This document shows positions 1 to 8,153 of a stretch of DNA of 21,047 nucleotides, one piece after another. The first letter of the stretch is position 1, and each line of letters begins with the position of its first letter. A program made the position numbers and the translations under genes. The stretch is from Phaeoceros laevis (taxonomy: Eukaryota; Anthocerotophyta; Anthocerotopsida; Notothyladales). The notes under the pieces were generated by a model that did no database searches, was not told where the DNA came from, and saw only the letters and a program-made list of their open reading frames with translations. The stretch covers positions 554,911 through 575,957 of the forward strand of contig JBNGIQ010009485.1 of NCBI GenBank assembly GCA_049999765.1, written 5' to 3'.

Positions 1-422
1 TAGTAACATGAGCTGCATCAAAATAGTATTGTTCTGAATTTGGTGCAATCATTTTTTTGGGTAATGTTGAGAGGCTCTTATCAATGATGACACACCAATT
101 ATTTATACGTACCAACAATCATACAACAGGCACCACACTCCTGTAGTTACAACACTCTCGTAGACGTTCTGTGTAGTTCTGCATAGCTCAGTGTGTAGCA
201 TCACACCCTGTATCTGTATCACCCAAGTCTGTGGTCAATTTTTTGAGTGGCACTAGTGCCATAGACAAGATGCTTTGTGTAGGTACCTGAATTTTGGTGA
301 AAAAAATGTGTTTGTACACTTGCAAAATTTAATGGTGACGTAGGGTTAAGCAGGGTCTTCATGAACAAATCCTGGTAGAGACGGTACCTGTGGTGACTCC
401 TCGTACTTTGGTGATAGGGCAA

Positions 423-501
423 AAGCGCTGAGAGTATCTTGTTGGGAAATGATGGAACAGATAGAAGCGCCGAGAGTATCTTGTTGGGAAATGATTGGAA
501 C
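423..501. repeat. Direct repeat, about 36 bp, two copies, 42-bp period
   Basis: The copies begin near 423 and 465. Both carry the core GAGAGTATCTTGTTGGGAAA followed by TGAT and GGAAC, with one substitution before the core and a one-base indel near the end. The low divergence suggests a recent local duplication. Confidence 0.85.
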
Positions 502-656
502 TAGGAGCGCAACCTTTAAGTTACCATGTGAATTCACTACATGCGAAATCATGGCAAGCACCTAGAAACTGAGGTAAAGCACTCAATCACAGCAAGCCAT
601 ATCTACGCGCGCGCGTAGGAATCTTGTATAGTATTGACTATGATCAATAAGGCTTG

Positions 657-690
657 CTCGTGATGCCTCCCACCTCGTGATGCCTCCCAC
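657..690. repeat. Perfect 17-bp tandem repeat, two copies
   Basis: CTCGTGATGCCTCCCAC occurs twice back to back (657-673 and 674-690). A partial echo, CCTCGTGATTCC, appears about 40 bp downstream. No function is evident. Confidence 0.9.
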
Positions 691-838
691 CATCTTGTCA
701 ATGAGTAGCAGTGACTCTATGAGTGCAACACCTCGTGATTCCGATAACCCTCACCGCCTCGGTTTGCTGTTCGCCGAGAGGTTTGCATTTCAAATGAACT
801 AGGTTCGGGTTTGAAATGGCATTGTACTTGTTGCTTAC

Positions 839-916
839 GTGGCAGTGCTGGTGTGGCAGTGCTTGCGTGGCGGTGCCCGCGTGGCGGTGCTCGCGTGGCA
901 GTGCCGCCGTGGCGTA
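839..916. repeat. GC-rich 14-bp minisatellite, about 5.5 copies
   Basis: Units of the form GTGGCRGTGCNNGC start at 839, 853, 867, 881 and 895, with a partial unit at 909. They differ mainly in the last four bases. The array creates artificial open frames on both strands because 14 bp shifts frame at each unit. It looks like a simple minisatellite rather than coding sequence. Confidence 0.85.
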
Positions 917-1710
917 TGGGGGGAGTGGCGTACGTATACGGTAGTGAGAGGAGGTGCGGCGGGTGCGGGCGACAGGGTTAGGGGCATGTCATGGCCGAGG
1001 ATGGCAACGGCATGGCTGGAGGTGGGCCCCATGTGCCAGGTCGCGCGTGTGTGTTAATGATTTGCGGAACTCCATTGTTCGGGGACGCGCAACCATGTAC
1101 CTGTGCAAATTGCCACCGCGGCAAGGGGGAATATCCCACTCGTTTCTTCTTATGTACCGTACGTTTCATCTATACAGTACTACAGTACTCTTTTGCTTTT
1201 GGAAAATTCTGATGACAGTGGTCAATAGAAGTTGAGCGTTGATACCAGCCTACGTTTCCGGCCCGATTTTGCAATATCCCGGGACGGTGTCGTAGTTTCG
1301 TCGACACTCGTCAGAGGCCGGTGAAGACTTATTTCCTGTAGACCAACCACCCAATGCCGGTGAACAGTTCTTCTTGTCGACATGCCTTGGAGCCATGCGC
1401 GAATCGCACATGTGCTCTACAAGCGAGGCATTCCATTGAGCCTCCACATCCGACTCGCCAGCCCCTGGCACTCGCTTCTGTGCTTCCTTGCCAGTCCGAC
1501 TCCTAGTCCTTTTTTCTGGCCCAAGAGGGAATGCACGAAGGGACTCTCTGACAGCTTGAGAGGGAATACCCTGTCAAAGAGCCGCTTGAAGTGCCAGCCA
1601 CAATGGCAGCCTCCTCCGAGACCGCAATCTGGGCTTGATGATGGAGCAGCCAGGTGATCTCCAATTTCCATGTTGTGGCCAGCCCAAGGACACCATCCAG
1701 CAGAACCTGT

Positions 1711-1844
1711 AATTGGCTACTAGCTGGAGTCTGTGGAATCGGTGAGGACCAAAAATCTTCACCAGCGCATCCGCCTTGCTTTGAAATTGGCTACTAGTAG
1801 GAATCCGTGGAGACCAAAATCTTCAACAGAGCATTCGCCTTGCT
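1711..1844. repeat. Duplicated 3' end of the ARM-repeat gene
   Basis: Bases 1785-1844 contain the last coding codons and stop codon of the minus-strand ARM gene. They are repeated with substitutions and small indels at 1711-1780, just downstream of its stop. Both copies share AATTGGCTACTAG, a block around GACCAAAA-ATCTTCA, and CGCCTTGCT. The outer copy reads as a degraded version of the C-terminal codons. Confidence 0.8.
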
Positions 1845-2795
1845 CCTGCCCCGCACCGTGCCGTGGTTCTGCAAAACGGAGAGGGAGCTCACCACACTCA
1901 GATCACGCAAAACCTCCCCTGCCATGCGGTCCCCGCCATGCTCGCACAGCAGCAGCAGCGTGTTGGCCGCGTGCTCCTTGGACCGGGGAGAGCCGACCTG
2001 CAGCTCCTTCACCATGGCCGGAATGCCTCCGCACTTGAACATGGCGGCCTGCCCCTCGTCGGAGGCGGCCAGCAGGGCCAGGAGAGCCAGGGCGTCCTCC
2101 AGCACCGAGAGACCTTCCCTGTCCCGAGGCCGGTCCCCGTCCTCCAGCAGGGAGAGCACGCAGGGCACCATGCCCGCCTCCACCACCTTGCCCTTGTTGG
2201 CGGAGCAGAGGGAGAGGTGGAACAAGGCCTTGATGGCGTCCTTCTTCCCCCGGGCGCTGCCTTCCCTGTAGAGCGCCATGAGGGAAGGGATGCCCCCGGG
2301 GTGGCTCCCCACCGTCTCCCGGAAGCTCTCCACCACCAGAAGGCTGAAGAGCAGCGACGCGGCGTTCTCCCTGGCCGCCATGCTCAACCCGGCACTCACC
2401 ACGGCCAGAACCGCGTCCAACGAGCCCTTGGCCCGGATGATCCGCTCCTTGTTCTTCATCTGCACCGATAGGTTGTGCAGCACCGTCACCGCGTTCTCCT
2501 GCAACCCCACGTCCGAGGCTCCCATCAGCCGCACCAGCAGCGGCAGCGCTCCCATGTCCCCAATCACGTTGAGCACATCCGCCCTGTCTCTTCTCCCGCC
2601 CGCTCCTGCTCCTGCTCCTGCTCCTGGTGCTGCCTGCTTCACGCTCAGGCTGCTGTGCGCGTGCCACTTTGAGAGCACCCTCAACTCCAGCAACGCCCGC
2701 CGCTGCTCTGCCGTAGAGGGAGAGGCCAGCTCCACCACGTACGACTCCAGGATGTCTCTGCTCACCGGCGGGGACCTCACGTCCGGTGACTCCAT
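1794..2795 (-). CDS. Armadillo (ARM) repeat protein, U-box-less PUB-like
   Basis: An intronless frame of 333 residues from the ATG at 2795 to the TAG at 1794-1796. From about residue 85 to the end it is built of helical ARM repeats with typical patterns such as GALPLLVRLM, LQENAVTVLHNLS, KKDAIKALFHLS and SKEHAANTLLLLCE. This matches the ARM region of plant U-box (PUB) proteins, but no U-box is visible upstream, so it fits the class of plant ARM-only proteins. Such domains bind protein partners; the partner cannot be told from sequence. A Gly-Ala run near residues 57-65 separates the N-terminal segment from the repeats. An in-frame ATG at 2933 would add 46 residues of unconserved character. 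I prefer 2795 because its context (G at -3, G at +4) is better and the protein sequence becomes regular from there. The 3' end is partly duplicated downstream. Confidence 0.8.
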   Translation of the reverse strand: MESPDVRSPPVSRDILESYVVELASPSTAEQRRALLELRVLSKWHAHSSLSVKQAAPGAGAGAGAGGRRDRADVLNVIGDMGALPLLVRLMGASDVGLQENAVTVLHNLSVQMKNKERIIRAKGSLDAVLAVVSAGLSMAARENAASLLFSLLVVESFRETVGSHPGGIPSLMALYREGSARGKKDAIKALFHLSLCSANKGKVVEAGMVPCVLSLLEDGDRPRDREGLSVLEDALALLALLAASDEGQAAMFKCGGIPAMVKELQVGSPRSKEHAANTLLLLCEHGGDRMAGEVLRDLSVVSSLSVLQNHGTVRGRSKANALLKILVSTDSY

Positions 2796-3365
2796 AGCCA
2801 GGGGCTGCTGCTGGCTACCTCCTCCTCCCAACCATGCGCGCTGCTGACTGATAACCTTCAAACAAGTAGATGAGGGAAACGCCCGAGGCAAGCAGAATGT
2901 CAAAATTCCTGCAAAAGCATCCTCCCAGCGCATCCCAAAGCTGCTAAAGCTGCTGGTTCAGCCGGCAAAGTCACACAGCAACTGCCGCCGAAAACAGGCC
3001 TGCCTTGCCGGCTGGTAGTCCCCACCGAACGGACAGCATGCCAACTCCTCGATCCAACTCCTAGCTCCACAAGAAAGGCGGGGCTTCATTTCCAGTTCCG
3101 CGACGGAAGGCACGCCAAGACATAAAAAGAAATGGAGAGAAGAGAAACACGGAGTGGCTCTTGTGAAGGAATGGGACAATCGAACAATCAGGGAGAGGCG
3201 GCTAATAATAAGCTGTCCAAGCGGAAAGGACAGCTGCCGGACAGTTACGACGGAAGGTCCAGGGAAAGGCGGGGGAGGCCACGTCGTGTCTACTGGGGGA
3301 GGAAGTCCTGTCAAGACACGTGCTTGACAGAAAGAGACCAATTCCATCAGTGTGATGGTATGTGG
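2796..3365. other. Interval between ARM gene start and PPR gene stop
   Basis: Both neighbours are on the minus strand, so this 570-bp stretch should hold the PPR gene's 3' UTR and the ARM gene's promoter and 5' UTR. A minus-strand frame of 129 codons lies at 2958-3347, but its protein is rich in Pro, Ser and Cys without domain features and I do not call it a gene. No clear TATA box was found. Confidence 0.5.
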
Positions 3366-6032
3366 TCACCAGTAGTCGCCACAGGAACACGTCCCTTCCT
3401 TGAAGGTATGGAAACGGCTGGCATCTCTGCAGATGATGGTTCTCTGCTCTATTAGGGAAATGAGGGCTGTGGCTGTGTGGCAATCTTCGCACACCCTCAG
3501 GTTCTTCACAATGCGGATGGTGGTCCCTGGAGGGGTCTTGTGCAGGGCATAGGCAATGGCCAGCTTCTCGCTGTGCCCACACAAAGCAGCCTCTTTTTCA
3601 TGGTCAGGTATGTTGTGCAACACGGAGCCCAGGTGAGGAACGTACCCGGCCTTCTTCATCTCCAAGAACAAGTGCCTCAGCTTGGCATCGATGACCTGCC
3701 ATTCGGGGTGGTCCGCTACGCCCATTCCCACCACAAAGGTGTGCAGGGTCCCGGCGATGTCGGTCCACCAGCTCTGTCCTGGCTTCTTCCATGCCCGTGT
3801 GCGCACTCGCATTGCCTGGATGGCCTTGGCCTCGTCCCACATCTCTGCAGCTGCGTAGATGTTGGACATCAGGGTGTATGCTGCGGGGTCATGCTTGTCC
3901 AGCCTAGTGGCACTGTCGAATGCCTCCCTCCCTAGCTCCACAAGCTTCCACTTTCTGCAAGCACCAAGCACACATCTCCAGACCACGCCGTCGGGCGGGA
4001 ATGGCATGGTCCTCACCAGCTGCATTGCCTGCTCCACTTGCCCCGCACGGCCGAGGAGGTCCACCATGCAGGTGTAGTGCTCAATGGTCGGACTGATGTT
4101 GTAGTCCCTGGACATGGCCTGGAAGTAGGCCCAGCCCTGGTCCACCAGCCCCACATGGCTGCAGACGTTGAGGACACTGGCAAATGCAATGCCGTCTGGG
4201 CTTACGCCCTCTTCTTCCATCCTCTGGAAGAGTCTGAGGACGAGGTCACTCTCGCCTTGGCGGGCGTATCCTGCAAGCAGGGCATTCCATGTCACACCGT
4301 CTCTTTTTCTGTGGGGCAGTGCATCGAACACCTGCTGTGCATCTGCCATGCTGCCACATTTGCCATACATGTCCACCAGGGCGTTTGCCACAGACAACTC
4401 CGTGGCCTCAAGACCACCACCAAGTCTGGAGATGTCGTCATGAATCTCCTTCCCCTTCTCCAACGCTGCCATGCTCCCGCAAGCCTGCAGCAGGCACACA
4501 AATATCACGGCACTGACTGAAGTGCTGCTGCTCTCCTGCCGCATGCATCCATACAGAGTAAGAGCTTCTCCACCAAACCCATTTCGGGCATACCCTGCAA
4601 TCATGGCGGTCCATGTTCCTGCGGTTTTGAATGGGAGATGGTCAAACACTCTTCGAGCATCCTCCAGGCTCCCACACTTTGCATACATGTCCACCAAGCC
4701 AGTACCAACCACCACATCACGACCTAAACCCTTTTCCCTGACCTGGGCATGAAGCTGCTGCCCCTGATACAAAGCCTTGGCAGTCCCGCATGCCTGCAGC
4801 AGCCCAGCAAACGTCACTGCATTGGGAGCAACACCCCTCTCCTGCTGCATTCTACCATAAAGAGCAAGAGCCTCCTGACACAGCCCCTGCTGAGCATACC
4901 CTGCGATCAAGGCATTCCATGTCACCACATCCCTGGCCTGAAGGCTGTCAAACACCCTGCATGCATTATCCAAGCTCCCACACTTCGCATACATGTCCAC
5001 CAAGCTCGTGCCTACAACCGCATCACCTTCCAACCTTTGTTCGCGAATCTGTGCATGGATCTGCCTCCCTTGATGCAGGTCTCGCACACCAGCGCACGCC
5101 TGCAAGAGGCAAACAAAGGTCACAGCATTGGCCGGGACGGCAGCAGCCTCTCGTTTCATCCTTCCATAGAGATCAAGAGCTTCTTTCCCGAGCCCATGCT
5201 GAGAATACCCTGAGATCATGGCCGTCCATGTCACCACATTCCTGCTAGGCAACCCGTCAAACACCTTGCGTGCATCTTCTAGGCTCCCACACTTAGCATA
5301 CATGTCCACCAGGCAGTTGCACACAAACATGTCCGCCTTCCCTGCACTTTTGACAATGTCAGCATGCACCACCTTGCCAGAAGCCAGGTCCTGTGAACTA
5401 GCACAAGCCATGAGGACTGCCAAGAATATGTGGTTGTCTGGCTCCACAGAAGATGAGTCCCTCATCTGCCGATACAGCCTGACAGCCTCCTGGGGTTGCC
5501 CACGCCTAGCGTGCCCCAGGATAATGGAACCCCACATGTAGCGGTCAGGTGCAGGCACCTTGGAGAACACCCGCTTCGCATCCTCCAACCGCCCGTGAGA
5601 GGAGTACATGCCAATGAAGTGGTTGGCCAGGAACGCGTTAGACTCGTAGCCACTCCGCACTGCCAGAGCATGGACGCGGCTGCCAAGAGCCAGGTCCTTG
5701 TTCGCAACGCACCTCTTGAGGGCATTGTAGAAGACAGACCTGTGAACGTAAGACCCTCGCTCCACCAGGAGGCCCAGAGCCTCCACATCCTCGCTTAGAC
5801 TTTGTCCCTCAACTTGCAAATTCCCTTCACATGCAGTCACACTCCCCCGACGGCTCTCTCCCGGCCCTCCTACCCTGACCCGCAGGTATCCTCCAGACAA
5901 AATTCCGACCTGAACAAGAAACTGTTGCTTGCGCACATGCACAAAATCGTTAGGGTGCAATGAATCAGTACCCAATCCTTGCTCCTTCGTACTAAAGGGG
6001 TGTGCCGGCTGCAAGCGGGTTGCCGCCATCAT
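3366..6032 (-). CDS. PLS-class pentatricopeptide repeat protein with DYW deaminase domain
   Basis: An intronless 888-residue protein. Tandem PPR units run from about residue 95 to 700, with recurrent signatures such as LVDMYAKCGSLEDA, VVTWNALIAGYAQQG and FAGLLQAC spaced as P, L and S motifs. E-type motifs follow, then a DYW domain from about residue 748: PG box P751-G752, HSE at 820-822, CxxCH at 848-852, H875, paired cysteines C882 and C884, and the terminal Asp-Tyr-Trp. Proteins of this family enter mitochondria or chloroplasts, bind specific transcripts through the repeats and convert C to U by zinc-dependent deamination (family knowledge). All expected zinc and catalytic residues are present, so it should be active. 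The N-terminus (MMAATRLQ...) is weakly transit-peptide-like and does not decide between the organelles. The start used is the first ATG of the long frame; a second ATG follows at once. The gene starts 340 bp from PEBP gene 1 on the opposite strand. Confidence 0.95.
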   Translation of the reverse strand: MMAATRLQPAHPFSTKEQGLGTDSLHPNDFVHVRKQQFLVQVGILSGGYLRVRVGGPGESRRGSVTACEGNLQVEGQSLSEDVEALGLLVERGSYVHRSVFYNALKRCVANKDLALGSRVHALAVRSGYESNAFLANHFIGMYSSHGRLEDAKRVFSKVPAPDRYMWGSIILGHARRGQPQEAVRLYRQMRDSSSVEPDNHIFLAVLMACASSQDLASGKVVHADIVKSAGKADMFVCNCLVDMYAKCGSLEDARKVFDGLPSRNVVTWTAMISGYSQHGLGKEALDLYGRMKREAAAVPANAVTFVCLLQACAGVRDLHQGRQIHAQIREQRLEGDAVVGTSLVDMYAKCGSLDNACRVFDSLQARDVVTWNALIAGYAQQGLCQEALALYGRMQQERGVAPNAVTFAGLLQACGTAKALYQGQQLHAQVREKGLGRDVVVGTGLVDMYAKCGSLEDARRVFDHLPFKTAGTWTAMIAGYARNGFGGEALTLYGCMRQESSSTSVSAVIFVCLLQACGSMAALEKGKEIHDDISRLGGGLEATELSVANALVDMYGKCGSMADAQQVFDALPHRKRDGVTWNALLAGYARQGESDLVLRLFQRMEEEGVSPDGIAFASVLNVCSHVGLVDQGWAYFQAMSRDYNISPTIEHYTCMVDLLGRAGQVEQAMQLVRTMPFPPDGVVWRCVLGACRKWKLVELGREAFDSATRLDKHDPAAYTLMSNIYAAAEMWDEAKAIQAMRVRTRAWKKPGQSWWTDIAGTLHTFVVGMGVADHPEWQVIDAKLRHLFLEMKKAGYVPHLGSVLHNIPDHEKEAALCGHSEKLAIAYALHKTPPGTTIRIVKNLRVCEDCHTATALISLIEQRTIICRDASRFHTFKEGTCSCGDYW

Positions 6033-6372
6033 CCGTCAGGCAGCACCAGCAACCATCGCAAAAAGTCCTGCCACCTTCCATGGATTCAAAACAAGGCATT
6101 CAACGGCGAGCGAGGAAGACGAGACACAAGAAGTCGAAATAGGGCAGCATGAAAACTAGACTAGTCTAGTGTATTTGACTGATGCCACTGCTTGCTCCTC
6201 AAGACCAGGGGACGGGTCAAGTGGCTTGTGAGCAACCACTCAGGGAGCACCAATAATTTCACATGGGGAGCTGACGGTCGTACAGGCCCGCTCCCACCGG
6301 AGCTGCTTCAGAAATGCCAGATGAGGATAAAAAGAGGAGGTGACCCATTGCCACCACCACCGATTTGCAGCT
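6033..6372. promoter_or_regulatory. Divergent promoter interval of the PPR and first PEBP gene
   Basis: This 340-bp stretch separates two genes that read away from each other. On the plus side a TATA-like ATAAAAA lies at 6327-6333, about 40 bp before the PEBP start codon, implying a very short 5' UTR. A perfect 16-bp palindrome ACTAGACTAGTCTAGT lies at 6155-6170 near the middle. No TATA box was seen for the PPR gene, which is common for organelle-factor genes. Confidence 0.5.
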
Positions 6373-7214
6373 ATGGCTTCCTCCACAGCCTTCTGCGCCA
6401 TGCTCATCCTGCTCGCAGCAGCTGTGCTGTGCGTGGGCGCCGCGGGTGCCTCCAACTACCCGCCTCATACCAAACAGACGGATTCCGAGCTCATCCTGCC
6501 TCCCTGGGTGGACGCCTACGGTGCACCCTCCGCCACTGTCAGAGTCTACTACCACGGCACCAAGCTCAAGACTGGCCAGCAGTACGGCGTCAACTTCACC
6601 CAGGCGACGCCTCATGTGACATTCAAAGGAAGCGCCGTCCTGGACGACCACTACTACACGCTGGTCACTGTGGATCCCGACGCCCCAAGCTACACAAACA
6701 TGACTCGCAAATGCGTCCTGCATTGGCTGGTGATCAACATTCCTGGGTCCATCAAAAGCTCACAAGGTGTGCCTTCTTCTTGCTTCTTCTTCCTTCTTCG
6801 TCTGAGCCGGCTTGGAGCAATCATTTTCTCACTTGGGGTTAACGTTGCTCGCAACTGCGCTGACTAGCAGAGGTGTACGAGGAAGGGGACGAAGTACAAT
6901 TTTACGGGGGCCCTCGTCCTACCATCGGTGTTCACCGCTACATCTTCCTGCTCTTTGATCAGGTCAGCAACGATCCATCCACTGATACACACCAGCTTGG
7001 CCATCTAGGCAAGCTAAATTTGTGGTTCTTTCTGGTCCTCTGCTGAACGTGGATGGCTGTCTGCTGGTTGCAACCGGTGCAGGGAAGGAACAAATTCGAA
7101 TACCAGGCTCCCACCCAACGATTAAACTTCAGTGTCCGGGGGCTCGTAACTGCCGGCCAGTTGGGATACCCTGTGGGAGGCACTCTGTTCAGGGCAGAAG
7201 CTGGCAAATTTTGA
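6373..7214 (+). CDS. Predicted secreted PEBP-family protein, copy 1 (3 exons)
   Basis: Exons 6373-6766, 6871-6962 and 7083-7214 join at GT-AG introns (phases 1 and 0) into 205 residues ending in TGA. Residues 1-26 form a classic signal peptide with core LILLAAAVLC and a likely cleavage after AGA. The rest is a PEBP fold: YTLVTVDPDAPS with the DPDxP motif at 101-105, HWLV at 117-120 and GVHRY at 151-155, all parts of the anion/phospholipid-binding pocket in the family. Two N-glycosylation sequons (N74, N109) fit passage through the secretory pathway. FT, TFL1 and MFT are cytosolic or nuclear and lack such a leader; secreted PEBPs are better known in animals. The ligand and role are unknown. 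The start at 6373 is chosen over an in-frame ATG at 6340 because it places the leader at the N-terminus. It is the tandem sister of the gene at 8154. Confidence 0.88.
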
Positions 7215-7291
7215 TGTCTCAAAGACACTTGCAAGAAGACGACGGTCACAGATAAGAAAACAGTAGCTTCTACATGCGTATTGTGGATCGT

Positions 7292-7343
7292 GGGTTTTCT
7301 TATATAATGACCATGCATTCCGTAGCTTTATATGAGAAAACCC
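7292..7343. repeat. Stem-loop in the 3' flank of PEBP copy 1
   Basis: Arm GGGTTTTCTTATATAA (7292-7307) is complementary to 7328-7343 at 15 of 16 positions, leaving a 20-nt loop. It starts 78 bp after the stop codon, so it may lie in the 3' UTR of the transcript. Confidence 0.6.
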
Positions 7344-7805
7344 GCAACTTCTACATGCTACTACTAGCGTGTAGCAGCTCCTCGCCCGATTCCCCACGAG
7401 GAGTCGTCTGCTACTTCTAGCTGTATCTTAGCCACTTTCTCTAAGGGCGCATTTCTAACCTTCTTAGGAGGCGTAGAGCGCTGTTAATATAGCGAGATTT
7501 TCATCCTCCTCAAGTAGAAGCCATAAAGTTTCGGAAGCAGATTGCAGCAGCCAGGGTTTCAACCCAGCCATCTTCATCTGCACATTCCCCCAACATCCTG
7601 CTTCTGGATCACTGCCCTATTCAAAACCCCCTCCAAAACCTTTCAACTCCTTTGTGGAAAATTCCCACTTGGGAATGTATGCACATAAGTGAGAGAGATT
7701 GAATATTACAAGTGTATGCAAAGCTTTGTCATTTGAGGCAGACATGTGGGTGTTTTGTACGTTAATTGAGATGTCCTAAGTCGCCACTCTGGAATCATTG
7801 AAGCG

Positions 7806-7837
7806 GGACGGAAGCCACTAGCTAGTGGCTTCCGTCC
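7806..7837. repeat. Perfect 32-bp palindrome without spacer
   Basis: Two 16-bp arms, GGACGGAAGCCACTAG and its exact complement, meet at 7821/7822 with no spacer. It lies about 320 bp upstream of PEBP copy 2. It could be a foldback-element remnant or a cruciform-forming site. No flanking target-site duplication was established. Confidence 0.9.
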
Positions 7838-7910
7838 AGGAAGACAGGAAAGGAGACCAGATACAACAACGAACAGCAGATAGGGCACGTATTCTCATTC
7901 ACCCTTCAAA

Positions 7911-7941
7911 AAGGGGGTGACAGAAGTTCTGTCACCCCCTT
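7911..7941. repeat. 31-bp palindrome with single-base centre
   Basis: Arm AAGGGGGTGACAGAA (7911-7925) is exactly complementary to 7927-7941 around a single G at 7926. It is the second perfect palindrome within 140 bp. Its sequence is unrelated to the first. Confidence 0.9.
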
Positions 7942-8061
7942 CTACCTTCCTCCAACTTTACACAAAATGAGGACCCCGGTGTAGCGTGGGGCCTTGTGGA
8001 GCGCACACGCTGACAGTCGTGGGTCATCCCCCAAAAGCTTCCGGGCAGCTTCCCGGGGACC

Positions 8062-8112
8062 TTTTATATGCCGCTCTGACATGAAGGAGAGCCTGCTCTG
8101 CGGGTTTATAAT
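8062..8112 (+). promoter_or_regulatory. Candidate TATA boxes of PEBP copy 2
   Basis: TTTTATATG lies at 8062-8070 and TTTATAATAA begins at about 8105, which is 84-91 and about 45 bp before the ATG at 8154. The upstream one would give a 5' UTR of roughly 55-60 nt. Sequence alone does not choose between them. Confidence 0.4.
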
Positions 8113-8153
8113 AACGGTCTCTGCGAACTCTCTCCCGGCATATTGCACCAATC

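Larger units (their letters stand above)
1..1793. other. Intergenic region with short repeats, no convincing gene
   Basis: The open frames here are short and resemble no family I recognise. The stretch holds several local duplications (listed separately), a 16-bp CG-rich palindrome at 603-618, and a GC-rich segment around 839-1060. The part nearest 1793 is the expected 3' UTR of the minus-strand ARM gene. I see no RNA gene or recognisable transposon protein. Confidence 0.6.
7215..8153. other. Intergenic spacer between the two PEBP genes
   Basis: About 940 bp with no credible coding frame. It contains the 3' UTR of copy 1, an imperfect stem-loop, two long palindromes and, close to copy 2, TATA-like sequences. 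No polyadenylation signal of the AATAAA type is obvious after copy 1. Confidence 0.6.

Noticed and set aside
1250-1671. Overlapping minus-strand frames of 73 and 84 codons downstream of the ARM gene
   Set aside because: I considered a retrotransposon fragment, but no protease, integrase or reverse-transcriptase motif is visible.
2958-3347. 129-codon minus-strand frame between the ARM and PPR genes
   Set aside because: No family resemblance; it fits UTR and intergenic sequence between two same-strand genes.
3477-5798. Plus-strand frames of up to 160 codons across the PPR gene
   Set aside because: They are antisense shadows of the repetitive PPR coding sequence.
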